Origin: DATEEW01 sp035273665
Lineage (GTDB): Bacteria; Pseudomonadota; Gammaproteobacteria; Burkholderiales; SG8-39
NCBI GenBank assembly: GCA_035273665.1
Contig: DATEOW010000166.1
Coordinates: 1-44,715, forward strand
DNA length: 44,715 nt
Direction: 5' to 3'
Shown in pieces: positions 9,141 to 17,804 of the stretch. The notes beneath the pieces were generated by a model, which had not been told where the DNA came from, did no database searches, and was given only the letters and a program-made list of their open reading frames with translations. Both the position numbers and the translations under genes were made by a program. Within the stretch, counting starts at the first letter, position 1. Every line of letters starts with the position of its first letter.

Positions 9141-9706
9141 TCTTTTCTGACTTTTGCGGAGCGCCACTTTATCGAGCAGCCTATGGACGCGAACTGGGTC
9201 GCCGGCCCTTTACCGGTCGCGGCGATTTGCTTCATCGCCTCGAACAACTCGCGCCGGGCGTTCGGCACCGGATCTCTGCGCGATTCGTCGAGACGGCCGT
9301 GGTATTGCAGTTTGAGCGCCGCGTTGAAACCGAAAAATTCCGGGGTACACACCGCACCGTATTGCTTCGCGACCATTTGGGTGTCGTCCAGCAAATAGGG
9401 GAAGGGGAAACCATAGCGCTTGGCGACGATCTGCATATTGGCAAAGGAATCCTCCTCATGTTCCGCCGGGTCGTTGGACATGATGGCAACAGAGCCGACG
9501 CCTTGCTTCTGCAACTCAAGACAGTCTCGGACGATGCGATCGCGGATCGATTTGACGAAGGGACAATGGTTGCAGATGAACATCAGCAAGAGTCCCTTTG
9601 GACCCTTGACCGTGCTCAGGTCGTAACGTTTTCCGTCTACGCCCATCAAGTCGAAGTCGACTGCGGGCCAGTCGAACTGACATACTGTAGATTCAACGGC
9701 GGCCAT
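9137..9706 (-). CDS. thioredoxin-like / AhpC-TSA family protein
   Basis: The 189-residue thioredoxin-fold protein starts MAAVESTVCQFDWPAVDFDL. The redox motif is CNHC at 45-48 in FICNHCPFV, followed by the peroxiredoxin-like stretch VAIMSNDPAEHEEDSF and a cis-Pro region VCTPEFFGF. Such proteins occur widely as cytosolic thiol-disulfide reductases of unknown partner. No signal peptide is visible. The Met at 9706 is preferred over an upstream start at 9763 because homologues begin here. The esterase gene overlaps its stop by 4 bp. rsmE is divergent, 63 bp upstream. Confidence 0.85.
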   Translation of the reverse strand: MAAVESTVCQFDWPAVDFDLMGVDGKRYDLSTVKGPKGLLLMFICNHCPFVKSIRDRIVRDCLELQKQGVGSVAIMSNDPAEHEEDSFANMQIVAKRYGFPFPYLLDDTQMVAKQYGAVCTPEFFGFNAALKLQYHGRLDESRRDPVPNARRELFEAMKQIAATGKGPATQFASIGCSIKWRSAKVRKE

Positions 9707-9769
9707 CGCGCATCCCCTCGTTACAATGCACCTCAAGCCTACCCCAATGCCTTTTGAAGCCATAGCAGG

Positions 9770-10522
9770 ATGAACGATTTTTCTTCGCCACGGCCGGCGC
9801 CCAGACTCTATTGCGAACTGCCCCTAGCGGCCGGCGCTCGGATCGAGTTGCCGGAAAGGGCCGCGAAACATGTGCAGGCGCTTCGTTTGCGTGTAGGCGA
9901 CGCGCTGACATTATTCTCCGGGGACGGCAGAGAGTGGGCGGCGAAGCTTAGAACACTCAGCAAACGGAGTACCGAAGCCGAGGTCGGCCCGCCCTCCGAA
10001 ATCGAGCGTGAATCGCCGTTGGAAATCCATTTGCTCCAAGGCATATGCGCGGGGGACCGCATGGATCTCGTTCTGCAAAAGGCGACGGAGCTGGGTGTAA
10101 CGAGCATTCAACCGCTCGTGACCATCCGCTCCATCGTGCGCCTCTCTTCCGATCGGCAGGAAAAGCGGGAGGCGCACTGGCAGAACGTGGTGATCGCAGC
10201 CTGCGAACAATGCGGCCGGAATCGGATTCCCTTAGTAAAGCCGAGTCTAGGATTGAACAACTACCTAAGCGAGCCGCCTCAAGACGGCGCTCTACGCATC
10301 TTGCTTTCGCCGGACGGAAGCACTCGCTTGCGGGACCTCCCTAGGCCGACGACTCCGCTCCACGTATTAATCGGGCCGGAAGGGGGTTTGGCCGGCGATG
10401 AAAGACAGCTCGGCATGGAGCTGGGCTTTGTCTCCGTGCGCTTCGGTCCCCGCATCTTGCGTACAGAGACTGCGCCGCTGGCCGCAATGGCGGCCATGCA
10501 AGCGCTCTGGGGAGATTGCTAA
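9770..10522 (+). CDS. rsmE: 16S rRNA (uracil-1498-N3)-methyltransferase
   Basis: RsmE methylates N3 of U1498 in the small ribosomal subunit using S-adenosylmethionine. The 250-residue product has the N-terminal PUA-like domain (AAKHVQALRLRVGDALTLFSGDG) and the C-terminal SPOUT methyltransferase fold with QKATELGV, the GPEGGLAGDERQ knot segment and the closing FGPRILRTETAPLAAMAAMQ. Length is normal for the family. argA follows 60 bp downstream on the same strand, so cotranscription is possible. Confidence 0.95.
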   Translation: MNDFSSPRPAPRLYCELPLAAGARIELPERAAKHVQALRLRVGDALTLFSGDGREWAAKLRTLSKRSTEAEVGPPSEIERESPLEIHLLQGICAGDRMDLVLQKATELGVTSIQPLVTIRSIVRLSSDRQEKREAHWQNVVIAACEQCGRNRIPLVKPSLGLNNYLSEPPQDGALRILLSPDGSTRLRDLPRPTTPLHVLIGPEGGLAGDERQLGMELGFVSVRFGPRILRTETAPLAAMAAMQALWGDC

Positions 10523-10582
10523 AGCGCTGCCAATCGAGCGTGCATGCCTTAGACTATGGATTCCCTTCCACGAGCGAATGCC

Positions 10583-11929
10583 ATGAATATGCCCTCGCGC
10601 CCGAATGAGCAACAGACTCTGCAGAGCGATTTGCAATTCGTTCAATGGTTTCGTTCGGTCGCGCCCTATTTTCATACCTTCCGCGGCAAAACATTCGTGG
10701 TCGCATTCGGCGGAGAGGTGGTGGACGAAGGCCAGTTCACCGGTCTTGCCCACGATCTAAATCTATTGCATAGCGCCGGGATCCGTGTCGTCGTCGTCCA
10801 TGGATCGCGCCCGCAAATCGAATCGCAGCTCGCCCAGCGCAATGCCACGTCGCAGTACCACGAAGGCTTGCGCATCACCGACCAAGTCGCGTTGGAATGC
10901 GTGAAAGAAGCGGTCGGTCTGCTACGCGTCGAGATTGACGCACTACTTTCACTTGGTCTGCGCAATACGCCGATGGCCGGCGGGGTTATCAACACGGTTT
11001 CCGGAAATTTCATCACCGCGCAGCCGATGGGCGTTTACGAAGGGGTGGATTATCAGTACAGCGGAACGGTGCGGAAAATCGATGCAAAGGCGATTATCGG
11101 TTGCCTCGACGCCGGCAACATCGTCATCGTCTCGCCCATCGGTTACTCGCCCACCGGAGAGGTTTTCAACCTGTCGATGGAAGACGTGGCGGTGGCAACG
11201 GCGCGCGCACTTCAGGCGGAAAAACTGATCTTCTTTGCGGATGACATGGTGCATAACGATGCGGAAGAAGTGCAGCCGGAATTGTCCGCCCAGGAAGCCG
11301 AGGCGCTTCTGGAAGGCGACAGCCTCACTCCCGATACGCGCCTCTACCTTGCTCATGCGGTAGAAGCGGTCCGGGGCGGAGTGCCGCGCGCACATGTGGT
11401 CACCCGCAACACCGACGGTGCATTATTGATCGAACTGTTTACGCATGAAGGCTCCGGCTGCATGGTGACGGCGGATAAGCTCGAACGGATGCGCCGCGCC
11501 ACGATCGACGATGTAGGCGGCATTATTCAATTGATTGAACCGCTGGAATCGGACGGCACATTGGTACGCCGCAACCGGGAAATGCTTGAGCGCGAAATCG
11601 GTCGCTTTACCGTGCTCGAACACGATCAGATGATTATCGGCTGCGCAGCGTTGTATCCTTTTGCCGCAACCCAAGCGGGGGAACTGGCATGCCTAGTCGT
11701 GAAGTCGGAATACCGGGATACCGGCCACGGCGAAAAATTGATGCAAGCTATCGAAGCCCAGGCGCGTAACGCCGGCATGCATAAGCTATTTTTACTGACG
11801 ACGCGCACGGCTCAATGGTTCGTCGAACGTGGGTATCACGAAGAATCGATCGATACCCTGCCCGAAGAAAAGCGGGATCTTTATAATTTCCAGCGGCGGT
11901 CCAAAGTACTGGTGAAGCCCCTGATTTGA
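10583..11929 (+). CDS. argA: amino-acid N-acetyltransferase (N-acetylglutamate synthase)
   Basis: First enzyme of arginine synthesis; it acetylates glutamate with acetyl-CoA. The protein (448 residues from 10583) has the N-terminal amino-acid-kinase domain (GIRVVVVHGSRPQI, AGGVINTVSGNF, IVSPIGYSPTGEVFNLSMEDVA), which usually binds arginine for feedback inhibition. A C-terminal GNAT domain (about 300-448) carries the acetyl-CoA loop around VKSEYRDTGHGEKLM. An earlier in-frame ATG lies at 10556; the ATG at 10583 fits homologues better, though neither has a clear ribosome site. The YggX gene lies 14 bp downstream, a familiar betaproteobacterial pairing. Confidence 0.95.
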   Translation: MNMPSRPNEQQTLQSDLQFVQWFRSVAPYFHTFRGKTFVVAFGGEVVDEGQFTGLAHDLNLLHSAGIRVVVVHGSRPQIESQLAQRNATSQYHEGLRITDQVALECVKEAVGLLRVEIDALLSLGLRNTPMAGGVINTVSGNFITAQPMGVYEGVDYQYSGTVRKIDAKAIIGCLDAGNIVIVSPIGYSPTGEVFNLSMEDVAVATARALQAEKLIFFADDMVHNDAEEVQPELSAQEAEALLEGDSLTPDTRLYLAHAVEAVRGGVPRAHVVTRNTDGALLIELFTHEGSGCMVTADKLERMRRATIDDVGGIIQLIEPLESDGTLVRRNREMLEREIGRFTVLEHDQMIIGCAALYPFAATQAGELACLVVKSEYRDTGHGEKLMQAIEAQARNAGMHKLFLLTTRTAQWFVERGYHEESIDTLPEEKRDLYNFQRRSKVLVKPLI

Positions 11930-11943
11930 TTTCGGAGTAGGCC

Positions 11944-12216
11944 ATGACTAGAACGGTGCAATGCATAAAACTGGGACGCGAGGCCGAAGGCCTTGAGTTT
12001 CCGCCGGTGCCCGGCGCGATCGGCAAGCGCATATACGAGAATGTGTCGAAGGAAGCATGGCAGCAATGGGTCCGCCACCAAACCATGCTTATCAACGAGA
12101 ATCGCTTGAACTTAGCGGACCTTAAAGCGCGGCAGTATCTGGCTGAACAAATGGAGAAGCACTTCTTCGGCCAAGGAGCGGATGTGGCTGCGGGTTACGT
12201 GCCACCGAGCGAGTAA
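11944..12216 (+). CDS. probable Fe(2+)-trafficking / oxidative damage protection protein (YggX)
   Basis: The 90-residue protein belongs to the YggX family, which in enteric bacteria protects iron-sulfur clusters from oxidative damage and is thought to handle labile iron. The diagnostic features are the conserved N-terminal Cys in RTVQCIKLGREAEGL, the segment PPVPGAIGKRIYENVSKEAW, and the C-terminal LNLADLKARQYLAEQMEKHFFG. Length is typical. It lies 14 bp after argA and is followed directly by a strong terminator hairpin, so it ends the operon. Confidence 0.95.
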   Translation: MTRTVQCIKLGREAEGLEFPPVPGAIGKRIYENVSKEAWQQWVRHQTMLINENRLNLADLKARQYLAEQMEKHFFGQGADVAAGYVPPSE

Positions 12217-12231
12217 AAACCTTATTCGCTC

Positions 12232-12255
12232 AAAGGCCCGCTTCGCGGGCCTTTT
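12232..12255 (+). terminator. rho-independent terminator after the YggX gene
   Basis: A 10-bp stem AAAGGCCCGC / GCGGGCCTTT with a 3-base loop is followed by a short T run. It sits between the convergent YggX and phoU genes. The A-rich 5' arm makes it potentially bidirectional. Confidence 0.85.
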
Positions 12256-12263
12256 GATTTGCA

Positions 12264-12962
12264 CTACTGCCCGACCGGTCGGTCGAAGTCGGAGGTATAG
12301 AGGTGCCGCACGTCGCGGCCTTCCACCATATAGATCACATACTCCGCCATATTCTTGGAGTGGTCGCCGATGCGCTCAAGTGCTTTGGCCACGAATAAGA
12401 CTTCCAAGCACCGACTGATCGTGCGCGGGTCTTCCATCATGAAGGTGATGATCTGACGGAGAATCGAACGGAATTCGTTGTCTACCACTTCGTCCTGCCG
12501 AACAACCTGTTGCGCTGCCTGCACGTCCAATCGCGCAAAACAATCGAGCGCCTTACGTAACATTGCCAGCGCCAACTCGGCAACATGCTTGATTTCGAGC
12601 CGCGGCATGTGAAGGCGCTCGGCCTCATGTATCAGCTTTGCCATACGAGCGATTTTTTCCGCTTCATCGCCGATTCGCTCCAGATCGGTGATGGTCTTCA
12701 CCACAGCAATGATCAATCTCAGATCGCTTGCAGCCGGCTGTCGACGCGCAATGATATGGCTGCACGCTTCGTCGAGCTCGACTTCCATACTGTTGACGCG
12801 GTGATCGTTCTTTTTAACGAGCTCGATCTCTTCCATATTCCCGCTGCCCAGCGCATCGACCGCTCTTTGAATTTGTTCTTCGACAAGGCCGCCCATTTGC
12901 AGCACGCGCGTGCGTACGGCTTCGAGTTCGGCATCAAACTGCTTGGAAATATGCTCGGTCAT
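12264..12962 (-). CDS. phoU: phosphate signalling protein PhoU
   Basis: PhoU is a cytosolic helical-bundle protein that links the Pst phosphate transporter to the PhoR kinase and represses the Pho regulon when phosphate is ample. The 232-residue product shows the two PhoU repeats: MGGLVEEQIQRAVDAL near the start and MLRKALDCFARLD in the middle, each followed by a conserved ERIGD(E/H) helix that is likely to bind metal. The gene is preceded by an almost perfect Pho box (13002-13019). No pst, phoB or phoR gene is in the window, so this phoU is away from its usual operon. rpiA lies 57 bp upstream on the same strand. Confidence 0.95.
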   Translation of the reverse strand: MTEHISKQFDAELEAVRTRVLQMGGLVEEQIQRAVDALGSGNMEEIELVKKNDHRVNSMEVELDEACSHIIARRQPAASDLRLIIAVVKTITDLERIGDEAEKIARMAKLIHEAERLHMPRLEIKHVAELALAMLRKALDCFARLDVQAAQQVVRQDEVVDNEFRSILRQIITFMMEDPRTISRCLEVLFVAKALERIGDHSKNMAEYVIYMVEGRDVRHLYTSDFDRPVGQ

Positions 12963-13001
12963 CGCTTTTGTTCTTTCATCAATGCAGTCTAGGATAGCAC
13001 C

Positions 13002-13019
13002 GTGACAGCTTTGTGACAG
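13002..13019 (-). promoter_or_regulatory. Pho box (PhoB-binding site) upstream of phoU
   Basis: On the minus strand the sequence reads CTGTCACAAAGCTGTCAC: two identical 7-bp repeats CTGTCAC separated by 4 bp, the classic PhoB arrangement. A TAGACT hexamer begins 10 bp after the box and fits the -10 position of PhoB-dependent promoters. The box fills the space between the rpiA stop (13020) and phoU (start 12962). Confidence 0.85.
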
Positions 13020-13682
13020 CTAAGCTCGCAGTCGCGTTTCAACGCCTTGGGGCGTACCGAGCAGGAGCACATCGGCCGGCCGTTGAGCAAACAATCCGTT
13101 GCTCACGACACCGACAATATTGTTGATACGGCTTTCCAACCCGGTGGGCTCGAGAATCTCAAGACCGGCGACGTCCAAGATCAGATTCCCATTATCCGTT
13201 TTAAAGCCTTCGCGCAGAGCGGGATGCCCGCCCAGCTTCACGAGCTCCCGCGCCACATACGAACGCGCCATGGGAATCACTTCGACCGGCAGCGGAAAAC
13301 GCCCCAATACGCCGACCAATTTGCTGGCATCTGCGATGCAGACAAATTTTTGCGCTACAGCCGCGACGATCTTCTCGCGGGTCAGCGCGCCGCCACCCCC
13401 CTTGATCATATGCAGATGCACGGTAATTTCGTCCGCGCCATCGACGTAGACAGGGATCTCGTCCGCGCTATTGAGGTCCAGCACTGGAATGCCATGCGCT
13501 TTGAGGCGCTGGGCGCTTTGCTCCGAACTGGCGACAGCCCCGGCGATCCGGCTTTTTATTTTAGCCAACTCATCAATGAAAAAATTCGCGGTGGAACCAG
13601 TTCCGACGCCCACGATCTTATCGTCGACGACATGGGAAATCGCCGCGCGCGCCACAGCTTGCTTTAATTCGTTCTGCGTCAT
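13020..13682 (-). CDS. rpiA: ribose-5-phosphate isomerase A
   Basis: Interconverts ribose 5-phosphate and ribulose 5-phosphate in the pentose phosphate pathway. The 220-residue protein has all the family marks: GVGTGSTANFFIDEL near 26-40 (phosphate loop), YVDGADEI with the catalytic Asp residues, KGGGGALTREKI with the catalytic Glu and Lys, and the C-terminal NGLFAQRPADVLLLGTPQGVE. Length is normal. A GAAAGA stretch precedes the ATG at 13682. phoU follows 57 bp later but has its own Pho box, so the two may be regulated separately. Confidence 0.96.
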   Translation of the reverse strand: MTQNELKQAVARAAISHVVDDKIVGVGTGSTANFFIDELAKIKSRIAGAVASSEQSAQRLKAHGIPVLDLNSADEIPVYVDGADEITVHLHMIKGGGGALTREKIVAAVAQKFVCIADASKLVGVLGRFPLPVEVIPMARSYVARELVKLGGHPALREGFKTDNGNLILDVAGLEILEPTGLESRINNIVGVVSNGLFAQRPADVLLLGTPQGVETRLRA

Positions 13683-13824
13683 GCCAATCTTTCGACAGGG
13701 TCATTGTTCCCACATTCTAGCTTGTGTCAATTTCGCACACCGGCGCTTGACGACGTCATATTCTCCGTAGTCGACTTACCGCACTTGAACTAGAATCGAA
13801 GCTCCCTTGAATTTGCCGGATCTG

Positions 13825-14433
13825 ATGTTGAAACCCGCGCTATTTCTGTGTTGTCTTTGCCTGCTGGGCGTGAATGTCCCGGCCGCCGCACAACTGTCCG
13901 GCCCGACCGCGGCGGCGCCGCCGCCGGTAAACGAAGACGGCGATCCGGTGCAAGGCTTGGTCATCGAAGCGCTTGGCACCGGTTTCAACCCCATCCGTTC
14001 CGGCGTTCTCGTACACGGTTTTCGCGTGGAACCGCAATCAGGCGCTCTCTTCGGCTATCGACGCGGAAACTGGCTCCTGAGTTCGACTGTTTCGCAATTC
14101 GAGGATTTCAATAGCGAGCCGACAACGGCGCTGGATATCGGGGCGAGTTACGGCATGGATCTGAGCCCTCGCCAGCGCTTGAGCCTCCAAGGCGGCGTTC
14201 GGCTCGATTTATCCCCCGGCCTTGGTCTGCGCGAACCGAATGCTCTAGCCCCTGGGGCGAGCGAGAATGGTCTTGGGTTGCGACTTTCGTGGCGTTACAG
14301 CTTCGACCGTAACCGCTTCGTATCGACGGTCCTGGGCTATGAACAAGGATTGGGCGGCGAAAACCTCGATGACGGCCTAGGCGACCGCAATACCACCACT
14401 TTCGGCACTTATTTCGGCTACCGCTTTCACTGA
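13825..14433 (+). CDS. putative outer-membrane or secreted protein, function unknown
   Basis: I do not recognise a named family. From the ATG at 13825 the product is 202 residues, with a clear signal peptide (MLKPALFLCCLCLLGVNVPAAAQ, cleavage after AAAQ), then a Pro/Ala-rich linker. The rest is rich in alternating polar and aromatic residues, such as GALFGYRRGNWLLSSTVSQF, GASYGMDLSPRQRLSLQGGVRLDLSPG and LGLRLSWRYSF. It ends YFGYRFH. This looks like a small beta-barrel of perhaps eight strands, although a canonical barrel ends in Phe and here a His follows it. A TTG 18 bp upstream is an alternative start. The stop overlaps the convergent Sel1-repeat gene by 7 bp. Confidence 0.7.
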   Translation: MLKPALFLCCLCLLGVNVPAAAQLSGPTAAAPPPVNEDGDPVQGLVIEALGTGFNPIRSGVLVHGFRVEPQSGALFGYRRGNWLLSSTVSQFEDFNSEPTTALDIGASYGMDLSPRQRLSLQGGVRLDLSPGLGLREPNALAPGASENGLGLRLSWRYSFDRNRFVSTVLGYEQGLGGENLDDGLGDRNTTTFGTYFGYRFH

Positions 14434-15455
14434 GGCGGCGATTCAGGCGGCGATTCGCTCAAGCCGCCTAGCGGTAGCGGACGCAAAAAGGCTCTCGCTT
14501 TTTCATGGCCGTTCGCGGCGGCAAGACGAAACCAATCGTAAGCCTGGCCGAAATCCGCTTCCACCCATAAGCCCTCAAAAAATATCAAACCGAGGTTGTA
14601 CTGCGCCTGCGCATCGCGCTGGTCCGCTGCTCGCATAAGCCAAAGAATGCCGTGCGTCGCGTCTGCCTGGCTGGTTGCCGAACGCAGATAGAACAGCCCC
14701 AAGTTGAATTGGGCATCGATTTCCCCCGCATCGGCTGCTTGACGATAGAAGGCCTCGGCCCGCGCCCGATCCGTGGGCACACCGCGTCCATGCTCGTACA
14801 TCGATGCCAAACGAAGCGCCGCTTGGGTATTACCGCTCTCGGCCTGCGCGCGCAATTTTTCGGGGTCTACACCTAAAGCTTCGACAGGCTGCAACCTGAG
14901 ACTGCTCAAGAAAGATTCGATCGACACCTCGGCCGCTTCCGTTGAGTCGCCCGGCAGACCGCGCTCGCTCACGTTTGCATCGACGATGATCTTTGCTTGC
15001 CGGTGCCAACAACTTCTTCCAAACACCTCGATGAACCAAGCCGCTGCCAGAATGGATGCTTGATCGGCGCCCAACAAACTATAGCGCGTGCACCATGGCT
15101 CCGCACTTTCGAGTTGCTCTTCATGGCGCAGCAACTCAAAGCGTTTCAAGTCAATGTGTGCGCCTCGCTGGGTACGCATGTATTCAAGGAAGGCTTGCCC
15201 AGAAGCGAAGTCTTGCTCATGCGGCGTCGTGTTCACGGTCGCCACCGTCGCGCCACCGTCACCGCGCGGCCGTTTGACGAATACTGCGCGAGTGCGCGTC
15301 TTGCTGAAGCTCGCCCACTCGCCAATAGGCGGTGTGACGCTGAATCCGTCAAAGGCCCAGGGATGGCCGGGTTGAACAATTGGCGCCGCGGCTTGTCCGC
15401 GAACGTCGAAAGCAAACAGCGCAAAGCATGCCAAAACGCCGCGGCACCATTTCAA
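14427..15455 (-). CDS. exported Sel1-repeat (TPR-like) protein
   Basis: The 342-residue protein has an N-terminal signal peptide (MKWCRGVLACFALFAFDVRG), an uncharacterised domain of about 150 residues and then three Sel1-like repeats: AALRLASMYEHGRGVPTDRARAEAF, AQFNLGLFYLRS...THGILWLMRAA and AQYNLGLIFFEGL...AYDWFRLAA. Such repeats mediate protein-protein contacts. The start is a TTG that overlaps the stop of the DUF805 gene as TTGA, so translation is likely coupled. The C-terminus GLSESPPESPPQ is encoded by a 12-bp tandem duplication (14433-14456) and overlaps the convergent gene. The partner is unknown. Confidence 0.75.
   Translation of the reverse strand: MKWCRGVLACFALFAFDVRGQAAAPIVQPGHPWAFDGFSVTPPIGEWASFSKTRTRAVFVKRPRGDGGATVATVNTTPHEQDFASGQAFLEYMRTQRGAHIDLKRFELLRHEEQLESAEPWCTRYSLLGADQASILAAAWFIEVFGRSCWHRQAKIIVDANVSERGLPGDSTEAAEVSIESFLSSLRLQPVEALGVDPEKLRAQAESGNTQAALRLASMYEHGRGVPTDRARAEAFYRQAADAGEIDAQFNLGLFYLRSATSQADATHGILWLMRAADQRDAQAQYNLGLIFFEGLWVEADFGQAYDWFRLAAANGHEKARAFLRPLPLGGLSESPPESPPQ
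14433..14456. repeat. 12-bp tandem duplication at the 3' end of the Sel1-repeat gene
   Basis: AGGCGGCGATTC is present twice without mismatch. It encodes the repeated ESPP of the Sel1-repeat protein's C-terminus and begins at the last base of the convergent gene's stop codon. Confidence 0.85.
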
Positions 15456-15982
15456 CGTTGCTGCACCTGCTGCGCACGTTTAACGTAGTCCTGATATGCA
15501 GGCAGCGCAATCGCGGCAAGAATGCCAATGAGAAATATGCATATTGGTACAGCGAGGGCCAGCCAAATCGTTTTTTTCGTATTCGGTCGCACTTTCGGCC
15601 CCCATTGGTTTGGCCCATCCGTGCCTGGGACGAACCAGAACACCAATACCGCAAAGGGAATGAGGGAAATCAAAGACAGCCACCCGGACATATTGAAATC
15701 ATGGCAGCGCTGAATGGCTAACATGAACTGCGTCACGATGATGGCAACCCAGCCGATCACCATAACAACCATTGAAAGGCCCGTGCTGACAGGAACGAGC
15801 ACTGCCATCAACACCCCCATCAGACCTGCGATGAGGATATACAAGGCAAACGAATAACCAATGTAACGCAAGCGCCCTAAACGCCCAGACACCGCAAACA
15901 TCTTAGGGTCTTGAAATTCCTCATCGGTATTCTGATCATCGACCTTGGCGCGTGGCGCCTGGTAAGGATTGACTGCAGCCAT
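15452..15982 (-). CDS. DUF805 family membrane protein with a pilin-like C-terminal helix
   Basis: The 176-residue inner-membrane protein belongs to DUF805, whose function is not known. A soluble N-terminus of about 40 residues is followed by FAVSGRLGRLRYIGYSFALYI, the usual DUF805 entry. Hydrophobic segments lie at about 48-65, 72-92 and 105-122, and there is a last one near 143-165. That last segment ends LAAIALPAYQDYVKRAQQVQQR, closely resembling the mature helix of type IV pilins and pseudopilins, but it is C-terminal and lacks a prepilin peptidase site. The stop overlaps the TTG start of the Sel1-repeat gene. A run of purines lies before the ATG at 15982. Confidence 0.8.
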   Translation of the reverse strand: MAAVNPYQAPRAKVDDQNTDEEFQDPKMFAVSGRLGRLRYIGYSFALYILIAGLMGVLMAVLVPVSTGLSMVVMVIGWVAIIVTQFMLAIQRCHDFNMSGWLSLISLIPFAVLVFWFVPGTDGPNQWGPKVRPNTKKTIWLALAVPICIFLIGILAAIALPAYQDYVKRAQQVQQR

Positions 15983-16021
15983 GTTTACTCCCCTTTTTTT
16001 AATTCCGTACAGCGATAGATT

Positions 16022-17794
16022 CTATTTTTTCTTCGGCACAAAAATATCGGTGATCGATCCCAGAGCCACTTCGGCAGCGAAGTTGGGCGTTTCCGATAAG
16101 GTCGGATGAGGATGCACGGTTAAGGCGATATCTTCCATATCCGCGCCCATTTCAAGCGCGAGTACCATCTCTGCGAGCAACTCCCCAGCGTTTACACCAA
16201 CAATGCCGGCGCCGAGAATTCTTTTACTTTGCGGGTCGTAAACTAGCTTCGTCAAACCGTCGTCGCGACCGATGGATAAGGCGCGCCCGCTTGCGGCCCA
16301 AGGAAAACTCGCTTTTTCATAGGGAGTGCCATCCTTTTTGGCCTGCTCTTCGGTCAAACCCATCCAGGCGACCTCAGGATCCGTGTAAGCCACGGACGGA
16401 ATGGTCAATGCGTCAAATGCGACTTTATGTCCGTCGATAACTTCCGCGGCGACTTTCGCTTCGTGCGTCGCCTTGTGCGCGAGCATCGGGTCGCCGCAGA
16501 TATCGCCGATCGCATAGATATGCGACACATTGGTTCGTTGCTGTTTATCCACCGGAATGAAACCGCGCTCATTCACTTGAACGCCGGCTTTGTCTGCAGC
16601 GATATCGCGACCATTCGGGCGACGGCCTACGGCGAGCAAAACACGATCGTAGGTTTGCGGCGCCGGGACCGTCTTTCCCCCGCCGACTTGCTCAAAGCTT
16701 GCAACTAAACCTTCCTTCTTCGCCTCAAGCTTAGTCACCTTGGTATTGAGATAAATCGCTTCATACCGTTTTTGAATGCGTTTCTCCAAGGGTTTGACGA
16801 TATCTCGGTCAGCGCCAGGGATCAGCCCATCGGCCAGCTCCACTACCGTGACTTTACTGCCGAGCGCGTCATAAACACATGCCATTTCCAAACCGATAAT
16901 GCCGCCACCAATAACGAGTAGCCGCTTTGGCACGTCGGCAAGCGCAAGTGCGCCGGTCGAGTCGATCAAACGCGGGTCCTCATAAGGAAATCCTGGAATA
17001 CGAGCGACGGAGGAACCGGCAGCAATGATGCAGTGCTTGAATGCGATGCGCTTATTGCCCTCGGTCGTTTCCACAAGCAATGAATGCGGCGATTCGAATT
17101 TGCCGATTCCCTGCAGCGTCGTGACTTTGCGTTGTTTGGCGAGACCGGTCAGCCCCTTCGTCAACTTACCTACAACGGATTCTTTCCAGCCGCGCAACTT
17201 GTCGATATCGATCTTGGGCTGAGAGAAGCTGATCCCATGTTCACTCATTTCCTCGGCTTCGGTGATGACTTTCGCGGCATGCAGCAGCGCCTTAGACGGG
17301 ATGCAGCCGACGTTGAGACACACACCGCCCAACGATGCGTAACGCTCTACGAGTACGACTTTCTTCCCAAGATCCGCCGCTCGAAACGCAGCGGTATATC
17401 CGCCCGGGCCGGCACCGAGGACCAGCACTTCCGCGTCCATATCGGCAGCGCCGCCCATCTCCCCCGCAGTGTTCGAAGTCGAAGAGATTGGAGAAGCTGG
17501 AGGCGCCGTAAGGTTAACGGGGGAAGGGGCCGCCGTCGCGACAGGTGCCGCTTCGGCGCTCGCTTCCACACGCATGATCAGCATGCCTTCGTTAACGATG
17601 TCTCCTACTTTGACGAGGATATCCTTCACCACTCCGGCCTCGGGCGAAGGAATATCCATCGTTGCCTTGTCCGTCTCCAAAGTGATCAAGGAACTCTCTT
17701 TCTCGACTCGATCACCGGTTTTAACAAGGACTTCGATGACGTTGACGTCCTTGAAATCACCTATCGCAGGAATCTTGATATCGAGAAGAGCCAT
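16022..17794 (-). CDS. lpdA: dihydrolipoyl dehydrogenase (E3) with N-terminal lipoyl domain
   Basis: E3 reoxidises the dihydrolipoyl groups of the pyruvate dehydrogenase complex with FAD and NAD. The 590-residue product starts with a lipoyl domain (lipoyl Lys43 in ETDKATMDIPSPEAG), then an Ala/Pro/Ser linker at 80-120. The flavoprotein follows: FAD-binding VLGAGPGGYTAA at 125-136, the redox disulfide C159-C164 in GGVCLNVGCIPSK, NAD-binding VIGGGIIGLEMA, and the active-site His in HPHPTLSE (561-568). Plain E3 enzymes are about 470 residues; the lipoyl fusion is known in betaproteobacteria and Neisseria. aceF lies 10 bp upstream. Confidence 0.96.
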   Translation of the reverse strand: MALLDIKIPAIGDFKDVNVIEVLVKTGDRVEKESSLITLETDKATMDIPSPEAGVVKDILVKVGDIVNEGMLIMRVEASAEAAPVATAAPSPVNLTAPPASPISSTSNTAGEMGGAADMDAEVLVLGAGPGGYTAAFRAADLGKKVVLVERYASLGGVCLNVGCIPSKALLHAAKVITEAEEMSEHGISFSQPKIDIDKLRGWKESVVGKLTKGLTGLAKQRKVTTLQGIGKFESPHSLLVETTEGNKRIAFKHCIIAAGSSVARIPGFPYEDPRLIDSTGALALADVPKRLLVIGGGIIGLEMACVYDALGSKVTVVELADGLIPGADRDIVKPLEKRIQKRYEAIYLNTKVTKLEAKKEGLVASFEQVGGGKTVPAPQTYDRVLLAVGRRPNGRDIAADKAGVQVNERGFIPVDKQQRTNVSHIYAIGDICGDPMLAHKATHEAKVAAEVIDGHKVAFDALTIPSVAYTDPEVAWMGLTEEQAKKDGTPYEKASFPWAASGRALSIGRDDGLTKLVYDPQSKRILGAGIVGVNAGELLAEMVLALEMGADMEDIALTVHPHPTLSETPNFAAEVALGSITDIFVPKKK

Positions 17795-17804
17795 AAGGAA
17801 CCGC

